From NCBI GenBank assembly GCA_949297775.1, contig CASFTM010000007.1, forward strand, positions 1 to 60,598: a DNA stretch of 60,598 nt, given 5' to 3'. The DNA comes from an uncultured bacterium. GTDB taxonomy: Bacteria; Elusimicrobiota; Elusimicrobia; Elusimicrobiales; Elusimicrobiaceae. The notes beneath the pieces were generated by a model. It had not been told where the DNA came from and did not search any database. It saw only the letters and a list, made by a program, of their open reading frames with translations. This document shows, piece by piece, positions 24,397-33,202 of the stretch; the first letter of the stretch is position 1, and each line of letters opens with the position of its first letter. The position numbers and the translations under genes were made by a program.

Positions 24397-25827
24397 CTAT
24401 TTCAGCAATTCTTCCACTTTGCGCAACCCCAAATCGGCATCGCTGTTACCCGGATCAAGCTGCTTGGCCACAATCCACGCCTGGCGGGCGCGTTCATAAT
24501 CATCCTGGTTAAAAGCGTCCAGCCCTTCAATATATTTGGCACGCGAAGCGGCGCTTGCTTCGGCAGATACCCGGTTGGTCGTGCCGCCCAGCGTAGGTAG
24601 CGTTTCATTGGTGCCCACAGCCCCAACAGAGGAACCTATTCCACCCGTCGTACCGGAGGTACCCGTTACAGGGGCCGGGATAAGGCCCGCAGAACCGCTG
24701 GGAATGGTAACCGTTTCTATAGGCTCTTCTTGTGCGGCCTGTTGAGCGGCTTCTTCGGCCTGTTGGGCGGCCTCTTCGGCTTGTTGGGCTGCCTGTTCCG
24801 CTTTAATAGCTTGTTCTTTCTTTACGCGCAGATGGTTTTCCTTGGCGTTGCGGGCCCGTTTAATCAAAGCGTCCATCGTAGCGGAATCCGCCCCCCATTT
24901 TTTGGCATTCGTCCAATACGAAACCGCCTGATCAAACCGGTTGGCGTTATAGGATTTATTTCCTGCATTGTAATATCCGGCGGCGATTTCATTTTTCAGC
25001 TGGGACATATACTTTTGCACGCGCGGGTCGCCGGGTTGAATTTTGGTAATCCGCTCAAACACGGCATAGGATTCCACAAACTGGCCTTTGTTGTAAAATT
25101 CCATGGCCTGCTTCATAGAATCTTCCACCTGCTGTTTACGCAGTTTATTTTCCGTTTCGGAAATTTTAGCCACCAATTTGGGGTCATCTTTGCGCATCAG
25201 CAAGGCATTGTACCACGCATCCAGCGCGTCCTGGTAATTGCCCTTTTCATAAGCTACATCGCCGCGGCGGGTATACTCTTTGGCAATATCGTAATCTATT
25301 TTCCGCTTCCAGGAAATCGCTTTGGAATTGCCGGGCTGAATAGTCAAGATCTCATTTAATTTGTCGTTGGCTTCCACCAAGCGTCCGCTGTCATACAGAC
25401 GGATCGTTTCCTGGAATTTGGCTTCAATTACCTGCGCTTCGGAAATGGTGCCGTAGGTTCCCATATGCTGGGCCTGCCGGGCCAGCGTCTGAGCCTGTTT
25501 AAAATTAGGGTCAATGCTCAAAATGGTTTGGGCCATTTCCTGTGCGCGCTGATAGTCGCCGTGTTTGTAGAGCAAATAAGCGTTTTCATACACCATCCGC
25601 AGCGTATAATTTTGGATGCGCTGTTTTTCCAGCTGCACGGTGGAAAGGTATTGTTTCTTTTCTTCCACATCGTTTAACGTCCCCAGCGAAATCTTATTTA
25701 AATCCAACAACATGCCTTCTTCTTTGCCATGCTGGCGCACGGGAATTTCTTTGCGGAACGTAGCCGCCGCCTGCACGCTCCAGGCCGCCAGTACAAAAAC
25801 CAACGTAAGAACAAGATTTTTTTTCAT
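24397..25827 (-). CDS. periplasmic TPR protein of the Tad locus (TadD-like)
   Basis: A 476-residue secreted protein with a signal peptide (1-21), about six TPR-type repeats (70-330), an Ala/Gln/Glu coiled stretch (about 335-370), a Gly/Thr linker and one more TPR at the end (about 430-470). In Tad loci the TPR protein (TadD) helps secretin assembly, and position after tadC supports that reading, but it lacks the lipobox of typical TadD. Only 11 nt separate it from tadC. Confidence 0.8.
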   Translation of the reverse strand: MKKNLVLTLVFVLAAWSVQAAATFRKEIPVRQHGKEEGMLLDLNKISLGTLNDVEEKKQYLSTVQLEKQRIQNYTLRMVYENAYLLYKHGDYQRAQEMAQTILSIDPNFKQAQTLARQAQHMGTYGTISEAQVIEAKFQETIRLYDSGRLVEANDKLNEILTIQPGNSKAISWKRKIDYDIAKEYTRRGDVAYEKGNYQDALDAWYNALLMRKDDPKLVAKISETENKLRKQQVEDSMKQAMEFYNKGQFVESYAVFERITKIQPGDPRVQKYMSQLKNEIAAGYYNAGNKSYNANRFDQAVSYWTNAKKWGADSATMDALIKRARNAKENHLRVKKEQAIKAEQAAQQAEEAAQQAEEAAQQAAQEEPIETVTIPSGSAGLIPAPVTGTSGTTGGIGSSVGAVGTNETLPTLGGTTNRVSAEASAASRAKYIEGLDAFNQDDYERARQAWIVAKQLDPGNSDADLGLRKVEELLK

Positions 25828-25838
25828 AAGTTTATCCT

Positions 25839-26729
25839 CTAAAAGCCCATGCCGCCGCTTAGCAGGCCGCTAATCATCGGCGCTAAAATTAAAATAAAAA
25901 TCGTCGGAAAAATGAACATAAACATCGGGAACAGCATTTTGGTGGAGGCCTGCGCCGCCAATTTTTCGGCACGGCTTAACCGGGTAGCGCGCAAATCCGT
26001 GGAGAAATTGCGCAACAAATCCACCAAGCTGGTACCGAGTTCATCGGACTGGATAATCAAGCTGACCAAGGACCGCACTTCCGAAACCCCCGTGCGCGCG
26101 GCGAAACGTTCCAGCGCCTCGCGGCGGGAATACCCCAGCTTAATTTCGTTAATCGTTTTATCCAGTTCTTCTTCCAAAACCGTTTTTACTTTGGCAATTT
26201 TGATAATTCTTTCAAAAGCGGTCAAATAGTCCAACCCGGACTCAATAATCAACGCCGCCAAATCCACCGTCGTAGAGAAGTTGCCCAAAATTTCCGCCTG
26301 GCGCTTTTGGATTTTGCTCTTAATCAGCACATCCGGCACCATAAAACACAAAGGCACCAGCACTACCGGCCACACCGATTGGAACAACAGCATAATCGCC
26401 GCCGGGATAACCAAGGCCGCAATGACTTTAGTATATAAAATATCCACCGGCTGCGGATTGTCCGGGCTGCCCAGCTGCATATGCATTTCTTCCAGGCTTT
26501 TTTCCAGGTGAAAGTTCTGCAGGCAGAAAACAGCCAGCCGGTCCATCAATTTTTCTTCGGGTTTTAAACGCGCAAAACTGGAAGCGGACTTAAAACGGCG
26601 TACGTCCACATCCACAATTTTTTCTTTTTCGGGGGCTTGGTACAGCAAATTAAAAACAAATACAAATACCGAAATTCCCCCAATAAATAACAACAGAATT
26701 AACCCCAAGCTAAAGGCAACGCTATTCAT
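25839..26729 (-). CDS. tadC: Tad inner-membrane platform protein TadC
   Basis: A 296-residue membrane protein with a T2SSF (GspF-type) domain (about 120-250), an N-terminal helix, a central hydrophobic pair (about 105-140) and a C-terminal helix (about 265-290). The sequence DLAALIIESGLDYLTAFERI is typical of TadC. It forms the inner-membrane platform with TadB, on which the TadA ATPase drives pilin assembly. The gene begins 2 nt after the tadB stop. Confidence 0.9.
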   Translation of the reverse strand: MNSVAFSLGLILLLFIGGISVFVFVFNLLYQAPEKEKIVDVDVRRFKSASSFARLKPEEKLMDRLAVFCLQNFHLEKSLEEMHMQLGSPDNPQPVDILYTKVIAALVIPAAIMLLFQSVWPVVLVPLCFMVPDVLIKSKIQKRQAEILGNFSTTVDLAALIIESGLDYLTAFERIIKIAKVKTVLEEELDKTINEIKLGYSRREALERFAARTGVSEVRSLVSLIIQSDELGTSLVDLLRNFSTDLRATRLSRAEKLAAQASTKMLFPMFMFIFPTIFILILAPMISGLLSGGMGF

Positions 26730-26731
26730 AT

Positions 26732-28357
26732 TTATACCCGCACTTCTCCCATTTTCTTAAGCACTTTCATACCGATTCCAATCCAGATAACACAGAACAT
26801 AAACACAAACATCCCCACCGGGCTGGTGTAAAAGGAAATCATCTGCGACGGGTTGAAAATAAACATCACCAACATCATTACAAACGGCATAATACTTACT
26901 ACGATAGACTGGATTTTCTGCTGGGCCGTCATCGCCTGCAATTTTTCTTCCAGTTTGCTTTCTTCGCGGATGTTTTCCACCAAGCGGGCAAAAATTACCG
27001 TCAGGTTACCGCCCACTTGCCGTTGAATGATAATCGCTTTAATGATGTAAGCTAACATACGGCTTTCCACGCGTTCGGATAATCCGTCCAGTGCTTTTTC
27101 AAACGGGGTGCCCAACTGATAATTTTTAATAACCAGTCCAAATTCATCCGAAATAGGCGGCAGCATATCCCGGGAAACCAATTCAAACCCCTGCACAATA
27201 TCCATACCGGAGCGCAGCGAGTTGGAAAGCATAATCAGCGCGTCCATCAGCTGTTTGTTTACGCGTTTGCCGCGGCTCTTTTTCAAAGCGTCCAGCACGG
27301 CCATCGGCATCCGGATGCTTACCACCCCTCCCAAAAATACGATTAACAAAAAGATAAATACGCCCGAAAATCCGCCAAACATCAGGCCCATAAACAATCC
27401 AAGCAAAGCAAATACGCCTATCGTACCGAATACGATATATTTGATATCAATCGTTACAAACTGACGGTTAAAGTCTTCCGCCCAAACCAAGCTTTTCTGC
27501 TTGTATTCAGCCACCATCTGCAGGATATTATCGCGTTTATTTTCCAACAGCAAATAAACCGCCAACCCCGCCAAAGCGGACCCCAGCATAATCATAAACA
27601 GGCTGACCGCCCGGTCGGCCGGAGTGGTCTGGTAAATCTTGGGATCCGGCGGATTCATTGGAATAGACGAACCTAAAAATTGAGAGAACAGATGGTTGGA
27701 CAATACCACCACTGCCATTACGGATTGGCGGTATTTGTTTTCCCGCTGGGAAATGGGGCTGGAAAACGATTCAATCGTACTGAAGAACTCGCTGTTAATC
27801 AGCTCAAAAGTAGCCAGCATAGAGCGCGCCCGCCCGTCCATACTGTCCTTCATAATCAGGAGTTGCTGCCCGCGCAGTAAATCTTTGTTCAAACGGTCCA
27901 GCGTTGCCATTAAGTTAATGCGGTTCCCCACAAACCCGCGGGAAAGCTGCTCCAACACCACCGGCTGGTTAGGGTCCATGGACTTGGCCGCCCGGTCCAA
28001 AAACAAATAGACGTTGGAAAACGCTTGCCGCCACAAATCCACTTCGCTGTAGGTGCCTTCGTTCGGCACATACACGACTTTGTTTTTGTCCATCCGTTCC
28101 AATTCGGAGGCGAACCACTCGGGCATTTTTACGGTGCGGCCGGAGGAAGCCCCGCAAACATTGGGCAGTTTGTATACTTTTTCCTCAGCCGGGATATTGA
28201 CGTCAAAAAATTCCGCCATAATGCGCATTTTTTCCTGGGCACACTGAATACGGGCCAGGTCTTGCTTCCCTAATGCGCGGGCAACCGCCGGGGCTGGCAT
28301 AGCCAGCACCGCCACACACAAAATGCTCCAACATAAAGCCTGAATTTTTCTCGTCAT
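26732..28357 (-). CDS. tadB: TadB platform protein with a large N-terminal exported extension
   Basis: A 541-residue protein. The last 290 residues are normal TadB: helices near 310-360, a T2SSF domain (about 362-465, ALIMLSNSLRSGMDIVQGFEL) and C-terminal helices. The first 250 residues are an addition: a cleavable-looking signal peptide (1-27), then a helical, partly Cys-containing domain predicted to be periplasmic, and a helix near 250-270. TadB proteins are usually about 300 residues. I saw no frameshift or internal start that would make two genes. Confidence 0.88.
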   Translation of the reverse strand: MTRKIQALCWSILCVAVLAMPAPAVARALGKQDLARIQCAQEKMRIMAEFFDVNIPAEEKVYKLPNVCGASSGRTVKMPEWFASELERMDKNKVVYVPNEGTYSEVDLWRQAFSNVYLFLDRAAKSMDPNQPVVLEQLSRGFVGNRINLMATLDRLNKDLLRGQQLLIMKDSMDGRARSMLATFELINSEFFSTIESFSSPISQRENKYRQSVMAVVVLSNHLFSQFLGSSIPMNPPDPKIYQTTPADRAVSLFMIMLGSALAGLAVYLLLENKRDNILQMVAEYKQKSLVWAEDFNRQFVTIDIKYIVFGTIGVFALLGLFMGLMFGGFSGVFIFLLIVFLGGVVSIRMPMAVLDALKKSRGKRVNKQLMDALIMLSNSLRSGMDIVQGFELVSRDMLPPISDEFGLVIKNYQLGTPFEKALDGLSERVESRMLAYIIKAIIIQRQVGGNLTVIFARLVENIREESKLEEKLQAMTAQQKIQSIVVSIMPFVMMLVMFIFNPSQMISFYTSPVGMFVFMFCVIWIGIGMKVLKKMGEVRV

Positions 28358-28378
28358 ATATATCCTTCAGTTACGCCA

Positions 28379-30697
28379 TTAATGCCGCACCGGCGCCGCG
28401 GGCGGAGCAGGCGGTGGCGGATTTTTGCCAGTCAGCCGCTGCTGCAACTGTTTGACGGCTTCTTTGTCCGGCTCGCCGTCAGCCCCCAGCGGGACGGCGT
28501 TTTTCAAAAACACGTCCTTATCCACGGGTTGGCCTTTTGCCGCAAATTCATCAAAAAACGTCGGGAGTTCACCCGTCGGGGCGAACACGCCCTGCACCTT
28601 GCCGTTTTCATCCACGCCCGTCTGTACGTAGCGGAACAAATCGGTAGATTGGATTTCCCCGTCTTTTTGCCCGTGCATTTCGGTAATGTAGGTTACTTTT
28701 CTGGACCCGTCCGAAAAACGCGACAGCTGGACAATCATATTGACGGCAGAGGAAATCATCTCGCGGATTACATACACCGGCAAATCGGCCCCCGTCTGCA
28801 TACACATAGCTTCCAAGCGGGACAGCCCGTCGCGCGGAGTATTGGCGTGGATGGTGGTCAGCGAACCTTCGTGACCGGTGTTCATCGCCTGCAACATATC
28901 CAACGCTTCGCCGCCGCGGCACTCCCCTACCACAATCCGGTCCGGACGCATACGCAAGCAGTTTTTTACCAAATCCTGAATAGTAATGGCGCCTTTTCCT
29001 TCCACGTTTGGCGGACGGCTTTCCAACGATACCCAGTGCGGCTGCTGCAAACGCAATTCCGCGGTATCTTCTACGGTGATGATACGTTCGTCGTTGGCGA
29101 TATAGCCGGAAATGGCGTTTAAGAAAGTGGTTTTACCGGTACCCGTACCGCCGCAGACAATGATATTTTTACGGATACGGACGCATTTCTCAATAAAAGC
29201 CATACATTCCGGGCTGATGGTACCAAAACGGTAGTAATCTTCCGGGCCGAAGGGCTTTTGCGAGAAACGGCGGATAGTCAGCGTCGGGCCGGAAACAGCC
29301 AGCGGCGCGATAATGGCGTTGACGCGGGAACCGTCTTTCAAACGGGCGTCCACGAGCGGCACGGATTCGTCAATACGGCGGCCCAACGGCGCCACAATAC
29401 GCTTAATTACCTGCACTACTTGGTCGTTGTTGCGGAATTTGTATTTGGTCAGCGTCAGTTTACCTTTTTGTTCAATAAAAATTTTGTCAAACGCGTTGAC
29501 CATAATTTCGGTAACGGCCGGGTCCCGCATTAACACTTCCAGCGGCCCCAAGCCCAAAATTTCGTCCAATAATTCCGACGAGAAGCGCGTCCTCTGTTCG
29601 CGCGAAAACTGCAGGTTCGGCTGCTTTTGCAAAATATCGTCCACAATAGCCGCCACCCGTTTGCGGGTCTGCGCGTTGGCGGTGCTTTCTTCGCTGACTA
29701 CGATATGCTCAATTTCCAGCGTATGCACCACTTCTTTATGGATTTTCTGCTTCAAATCGTCCCAGAAGGAAAGTTTGGTTTTGTTTCCCTCTTCTTCCAG
29801 CGCCACATGGCTTTCCGCACTGGAGGTTTTGCCGTCGTCAAACAGCACGGGGCTCCAAATTTCTTTGGCCGCCTGCGTAAATTCCTCATCCGAGACTGAC
29901 GCCACCCAATCTTTCGGGGCTGGTTTTAAATCGCGGATTTTGGCTAACACCAGCCGCAGGCCTTTTACCCATTCGGACTGGGGATTGGTAATAATTTCCA
30001 CCTCTTTGCGGTTGGAGGTGGACATCACGTCATCATCCCACGGCAAGAATACGTCAATTTCCCGCCCTAAAGAAGAATAAAAGCGTTCCACTTCTTCGTA
30101 CGGAATGGAGCCGGGCATATCGTACGCGTTGCAGATAATGCTGACGCGGTCCATCGGGTAGCGCTGTTCTTTATAATCGTTAAAAAGCTGTACGGTGGAA
30201 TTTAAATGTGTGCGGGTAGCCTGGGACACCCAAAACACTTTATCAGCTATGTCAAAAGCAAAAGCCTGCATCGGAAAGCTGGAATCCACATCCAAAAAGA
30301 TGTCAAAGGTTTGGGCCAAGCGCGATAAAATCGGGATTAAAATTTTGGGGCTGATAGACGCCACCTGCGCCCGCGTGTTGCCAAGCGGCAAAACGCCCAC
30401 CCCCCATTGGGACATAGAAATCTTCCCGCGTAAAAGCCCGCCAACCACCGCAATAGAGGTATTGCCCAGTGTTTGCAAAATATCCGCCACGCTGACCGGC
30501 TTTTTGATATCCAAATAAAAGCTATGTTCCTGCCGGGCCAGCGGATCCAGCGGCACAATCAGCACCGGACGCTTCTGTATACCGGCCCATCCCAACGCCA
30601 AGTTTAATACCAGCGTGGTCTTTCCGGCGCCTTCTTTCGGGCCGGAAAATGCAATAATTTTTGCGTCCGTTTTTTGGATTTCGTTTTCTTCTGCCAT
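28379..30697 (-). CDS. tadA: fused TadZ (CpaE-like) / TadA pilus ATPase
   Basis: A 772-residue cytoplasmic protein with two ATPase modules. Residues 1-260 look like a CpaE/TadZ ParA-type localisation domain, with Walker A GPKEGAGKTT (19-28) and LDVDSSFP in the Walker B position. Residues 310-730 are a TadA/VirB11-type secretion ATPase: Walker A GGTGTGKTT (about 514-522), Asp box ITVEDTAELRL, Walker B RPDRIVVGE and His box TTIHANT. The tail is Pro-rich. In most Tad systems these are separate proteins. The reading frame is continuous, and a 55-residue linker joins the parts. It powers pilin polymerisation and probably positions the machine at a cell pole. Confidence 0.9.
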   Translation of the reverse strand: MAEENEIQKTDAKIIAFSGPKEGAGKTTLVLNLALGWAGIQKRPVLIVPLDPLARQEHSFYLDIKKPVSVADILQTLGNTSIAVVGGLLRGKISMSQWGVGVLPLGNTRAQVASISPKILIPILSRLAQTFDIFLDVDSSFPMQAFAFDIADKVFWVSQATRTHLNSTVQLFNDYKEQRYPMDRVSIICNAYDMPGSIPYEEVERFYSSLGREIDVFLPWDDDVMSTSNRKEVEIITNPQSEWVKGLRLVLAKIRDLKPAPKDWVASVSDEEFTQAAKEIWSPVLFDDGKTSSAESHVALEEEGNKTKLSFWDDLKQKIHKEVVHTLEIEHIVVSEESTANAQTRKRVAAIVDDILQKQPNLQFSREQRTRFSSELLDEILGLGPLEVLMRDPAVTEIMVNAFDKIFIEQKGKLTLTKYKFRNNDQVVQVIKRIVAPLGRRIDESVPLVDARLKDGSRVNAIIAPLAVSGPTLTIRRFSQKPFGPEDYYRFGTISPECMAFIEKCVRIRKNIIVCGGTGTGKTTFLNAISGYIANDERIITVEDTAELRLQQPHWVSLESRPPNVEGKGAITIQDLVKNCLRMRPDRIVVGECRGGEALDMLQAMNTGHEGSLTTIHANTPRDGLSRLEAMCMQTGADLPVYVIREMISSAVNMIVQLSRFSDGSRKVTYITEMHGQKDGEIQSTDLFRYVQTGVDENGKVQGVFAPTGELPTFFDEFAAKGQPVDKDVFLKNAVPLGADGEPDKEAVKQLQQRLTGKNPPPPAPPAAPVRH

Positions 30698-30703
30698 AAA
30701 TAA

Positions 30704-31450
30704 TTATTCCACAATTTCAACCGTAATAAACAGGAATAACGAGCGTTGTTCTTCCGTAACGTCTTTGTTCTTAAACAAAAGTCCAATCAGCGGGATGCGG
30801 CCCAAAAAAGGCACGCGGTCTTCGGACACGTTGCGCGAACTGCTTTTTAGCCCACCGATAACCAGCGTTTCGCCGCTGTTAAGTTCCACATGGGTTTCCA
30901 CATCGCGGTTGGTGAAAGAAGGCGCCGTCGCCGTACCGATGACCACCGTTCTGGAATAGTCCACCGTAGAAACGGACAGCTGCACCTGTAAATCAATAAT
31001 ATTGTTGCGTTCCGGAATAATCGTAGGCAATACGTTAAGCAAAATACCGTATTCTTCCAGCTGCGAACCGACACCCTGGTTGTTTACAATCGGTATCGGC
31101 ACTTTACCGCCCACGGTAATTTTGGCGCTGTTGCCGGAAGAAGTAACAATCTTCGGGTTAGAAAGCACCTGGGCCCGGCCTTCCGTTTCCATCAAACGAA
31201 GGCGGGTGGTAACGGCGGTTTTGCGTTCAAATTCGCCCAAGGACAAAATACCGGGAATGGAAGCTTCTTCAAAGTCAAACAGTTGGTTCCACGAAAACCC
31301 CTTTACGCTTTGCATAGTCCCGCTGATTTCCACCACATCGGCGCTGACAGCCACCAGACGCGTTTTCTTGGCAAACGCGCACGACGGCAGCAGCACACTA
31401 AAAAGCAATACCGCAAGGGATACATTTGCTATAAATTTTTTATTCGTCAT
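30704..31450 (-). CDS. minimal Tad secretin (CpaC/RcpA family)
   Basis: A 248-residue outer-membrane protein with a signal peptide (1-27) and then almost only the secretin beta-domain: AQVLSNPKIVTSSGNSAKI, a VPIPIVNN gate-like loop, ILLNVLPTI, and LNSGETLVIGGL near the end. The BON/N0-N1 periplasmic domains found in CpaC (usually 450-570 residues) are missing. The gap to cpaB is only 14 nt, so no lost upstream exon-like remnant exists. It should still form the outer ring, with inner-membrane contact supplied by another protein. Confidence 0.85.
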   Translation of the reverse strand: MTNKKFIANVSLAVLLFSVLLPSCAFAKKTRLVAVSADVVEISGTMQSVKGFSWNQLFDFEEASIPGILSLGEFERKTAVTTRLRLMETEGRAQVLSNPKIVTSSGNSAKITVGGKVPIPIVNNQGVGSQLEEYGILLNVLPTIIPERNNIIDLQVQLSVSTVDYSRTVVIGTATAPSFTNRDVETHVELNSGETLVIGGLKSSSRNVSEDRVPFLGRIPLIGLLFKNKDVTEEQRSLFLFITVEIVE

Positions 31451-31464
31451 ATTTGTCCTGTACG

Positions 31465-32217
31465 TTATTGAAATAATTTTTCAAAAGTTGCGATTTCCAT
31501 TAAGTAGTTGGTCACATCACCAGGCGTACGCAAGATGACGGAAATATCACCTTCCGACTGTGCCAACGCCAAATACTGTGCATCGCGCGGCGAAAGCGCC
31601 AAAGACAAAGCAGAGCTGTCCGAATAAGCGGACGCATCTTCGTCTTTATCTTTCATCGCGCTGGCGGATTTAGCGTCCAACCCCTGGCCCAAATCGGCCC
31701 CCACGCCCAACACCTTTACATTCTGCAAAAGGGTCACCGTCACTTTCTGGCGGGCACCGCTTTTCATTACTGCTTCAAACGTCAGCAAAATATCCACGTT
31801 GTCATCGGGCTTAATCATACTGGCGGTAGCCAGCGGGATATTGATGATAAAACCTCTCATCTGCACCGGGATTTTGCTGGACAAGCCGGCCTCGGGAGAC
31901 AGCGAGGTGATGGCGTACTTGGAAATTTGGTTCCCTTTGGGAATTTGAATACGCGCGATGGCGTTTTCAATCGCTTTAAAATCGGCGTCCGTCGTATAGG
32001 TAAAAGCATCTTTCTGCAGATAAGCGGCCGGAACCGGAACGGTTTTAATATAGTCGCGTTTAATTACTTCGCGTTCTTTGATGTCACGCACGGGCACAAA
32101 CACCTGTTTAATATTTTTAGAGGCGTTGAGCTTTTTTTGCGCACTGCTTACAATCATTGCATACACGATGGCGGCCAAAAGGGCTATCACCAACGGAAGA
32201 AAGATTCCTTTTTTCAT
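31465..32217 (-). CDS. cpaB: Flp pilus assembly protein CpaB (RcpC)
   Basis: A 250-residue protein with an N-terminal membrane helix (about 5-25), a SAF-like domain (about 38-105, VRDIKEREVIKRDYIKTV) and an RcpC/CpaB domain (about 115-185, NIPLATASMIKPDDNVDIL), with a Lys/Asp/Ser-rich insertion before the C-terminus. CpaB is periplasmic and works with the secretin. It is one gene upstream of the short secretin, the usual order. Confidence 0.9.
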   Translation of the reverse strand: MKKGIFLPLVIALLAAIVYAMIVSSAQKKLNASKNIKQVFVPVRDIKEREVIKRDYIKTVPVPAAYLQKDAFTYTTDADFKAIENAIARIQIPKGNQISKYAITSLSPEAGLSSKIPVQMRGFIINIPLATASMIKPDDNVDILLTFEAVMKSGARQKVTVTLLQNVKVLGVGADLGQGLDAKSASAMKDKDEDASAYSDSSALSLALSPRDAQYLALAQSEGDISVILRTPGDVTNYLMEIATFEKLFQ

Positions 32218-32260
32218 TTTGTCTCCTTAAAACCAACTTTCCAAGTATTAATAATCAAAT

Positions 32261-32749
32261 TTATTTCGTATCACTGCTCAGATACGCTTTCTCTATCGGC
32301 ATCCGGGCCGTAGCCTGTATTTTGCGGATACCCTCTTTGCGCGGTTCGCTGGCCAGCACATAGCTGGTGCCAGGGAACAGCAAATTCACGGGATACGTAA
32401 CCGTGACCACCAAATCTTCGTGGCGGTGTTTTTTATACATCGGGTCGGTTCCGGTGGTTTCTACTTTTACGTTTACCACTATCCCGCCCGCTTTTGAACC
32501 AAACACTTTCTGCTTGGCTTGGTTTATCTTCTGCGTAATAACGGTTCTGTCCGGCCGGCCGCTGGGTTTTTTTACGCCCACCAGCGAACCGATGCGGGCA
32601 AATTCATAGGAAGCGTGATTGGCAATAATCGTGTGGTAGGCGATGTTGCCGTATTCAAGGACGAAAAATATCATCAGCATAAATACCGGCAAAATAAACA
32701 TCAGCTCCGCGGTTACCTGCCCGCCACACTTCCTACGAAATTTGTTCAT
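32261..32749 (-). CDS. tadE: TadE-like pseudopilin (first copy)
   Basis: A 162-residue pseudopilin with a CGG|QVTAELMFILPVF motif: Glu at mature +5 and a 20-residue hydrophobic helix, then a beta-rich C-terminal domain of 120 residues with a basic stretch (MYKKHRHED). TadE proteins are processed minor subunits that act early in Flp pilus assembly. It is located between the major pilin genes and cpaB. Confidence 0.88.
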   Translation of the reverse strand: MNKFRRKCGGQVTAELMFILPVFMLMIFFVLEYGNIAYHTIIANHASYEFARIGSLVGVKKPSGRPDRTVITQKINQAKQKVFGSKAGGIVVNVKVETTGTDPMYKKHRHEDLVVTVTYPVNLLFPGTSYVLASEPRKEGIRKIQATARMPIEKAYLSSDTK

Positions 32750-32760
32750 ACAATCTCAAA

Positions 32761-32982
32761 TTACATGCTTTCCATATTGCCGGTGATTTTGGCTTTCACT
32801 TGGTTGAATAAATCCGGCATATAGGCTTTAATCAACATACCGGCCGCTCCGGCCACGCCCACGACCACTACGAGCATCAACACGTATTCAATCGTGTTCT
32901 GGCCTTCTTGTTTTTTCAGGCAGCCCAAAGCTTGCGCTTTCAAGGCTTCCATTCTGGTTTGTAAAGCAACGATAAACTTCAT
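32761..32982 (-). CDS. flp: Flp-type major pilin, copy 1
   Basis: A 73-residue prepilin with a 27-residue leader ending KKQEG|, then QNTIEYVLML with the Flp Glu-Tyr pair, a 24-residue hydrophobic helix, and a short amphipathic tail. An AGGAGG ribosome site lies about 10 nt upstream, the strongest of the pilin genes, and fits a major structural subunit. A prepilin peptidase is needed for its maturation, but none is in this window. Confidence 0.9.
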   Translation of the reverse strand: MKFIVALQTRMEALKAQALGCLKKQEGQNTIEYVLMLVVVVGVAGAAGMLIKAYMPDLFNQVKAKITGNMESM

Positions 32983-33013
32983 TTGTAAGTCCTCCTGGTT
33001 TTTTTAAATCTTT

Positions 33014-33199
33014 TCAGCTTGCGTCATAATTTGACAGTACCACTTTTGCCCCTTCTTCAAATTGCTGCGGTACAAAATACGAATAGAGTACATAAAACGA
33101 AATAATCGCCGTAAAAAGCCCGGCCGCTATAATGATATATTCTACCGCGGTTTGGCCTTTTTTATTTAAGTATTTTTTCGTTTCAGCCTCTTTTATCAT
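33014..33199 (-). CDS. Flp-type pilin, copy 2
   Basis: A 61-residue prepilin: leader to KKG|, then QTAVEYIIIAAGL with Glu at +5 followed by Tyr, one hydrophobic helix and an 18-residue polar tail. It differs from copy 1 in leader length and tail and is probably a minor or alternative pilin. It starts 4 nt after the PorV-like gene stop. Confidence 0.86.
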   Translation of the reverse strand: MIKEAETKKYLNKKGQTAVEYIIIAAGLFTAIISFYVLYSYFVPQQFEEGAKVVLSNYDAS

Positions 33200-33202
33200 A
33201 CC

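Noticed and set aside
30704-31450. Secretin as a pseudogene fragment
   Set aside because: It has an intact signal peptide and complete beta-domain, and the upstream gene ends 14 nt before it, so nothing suggests decay.
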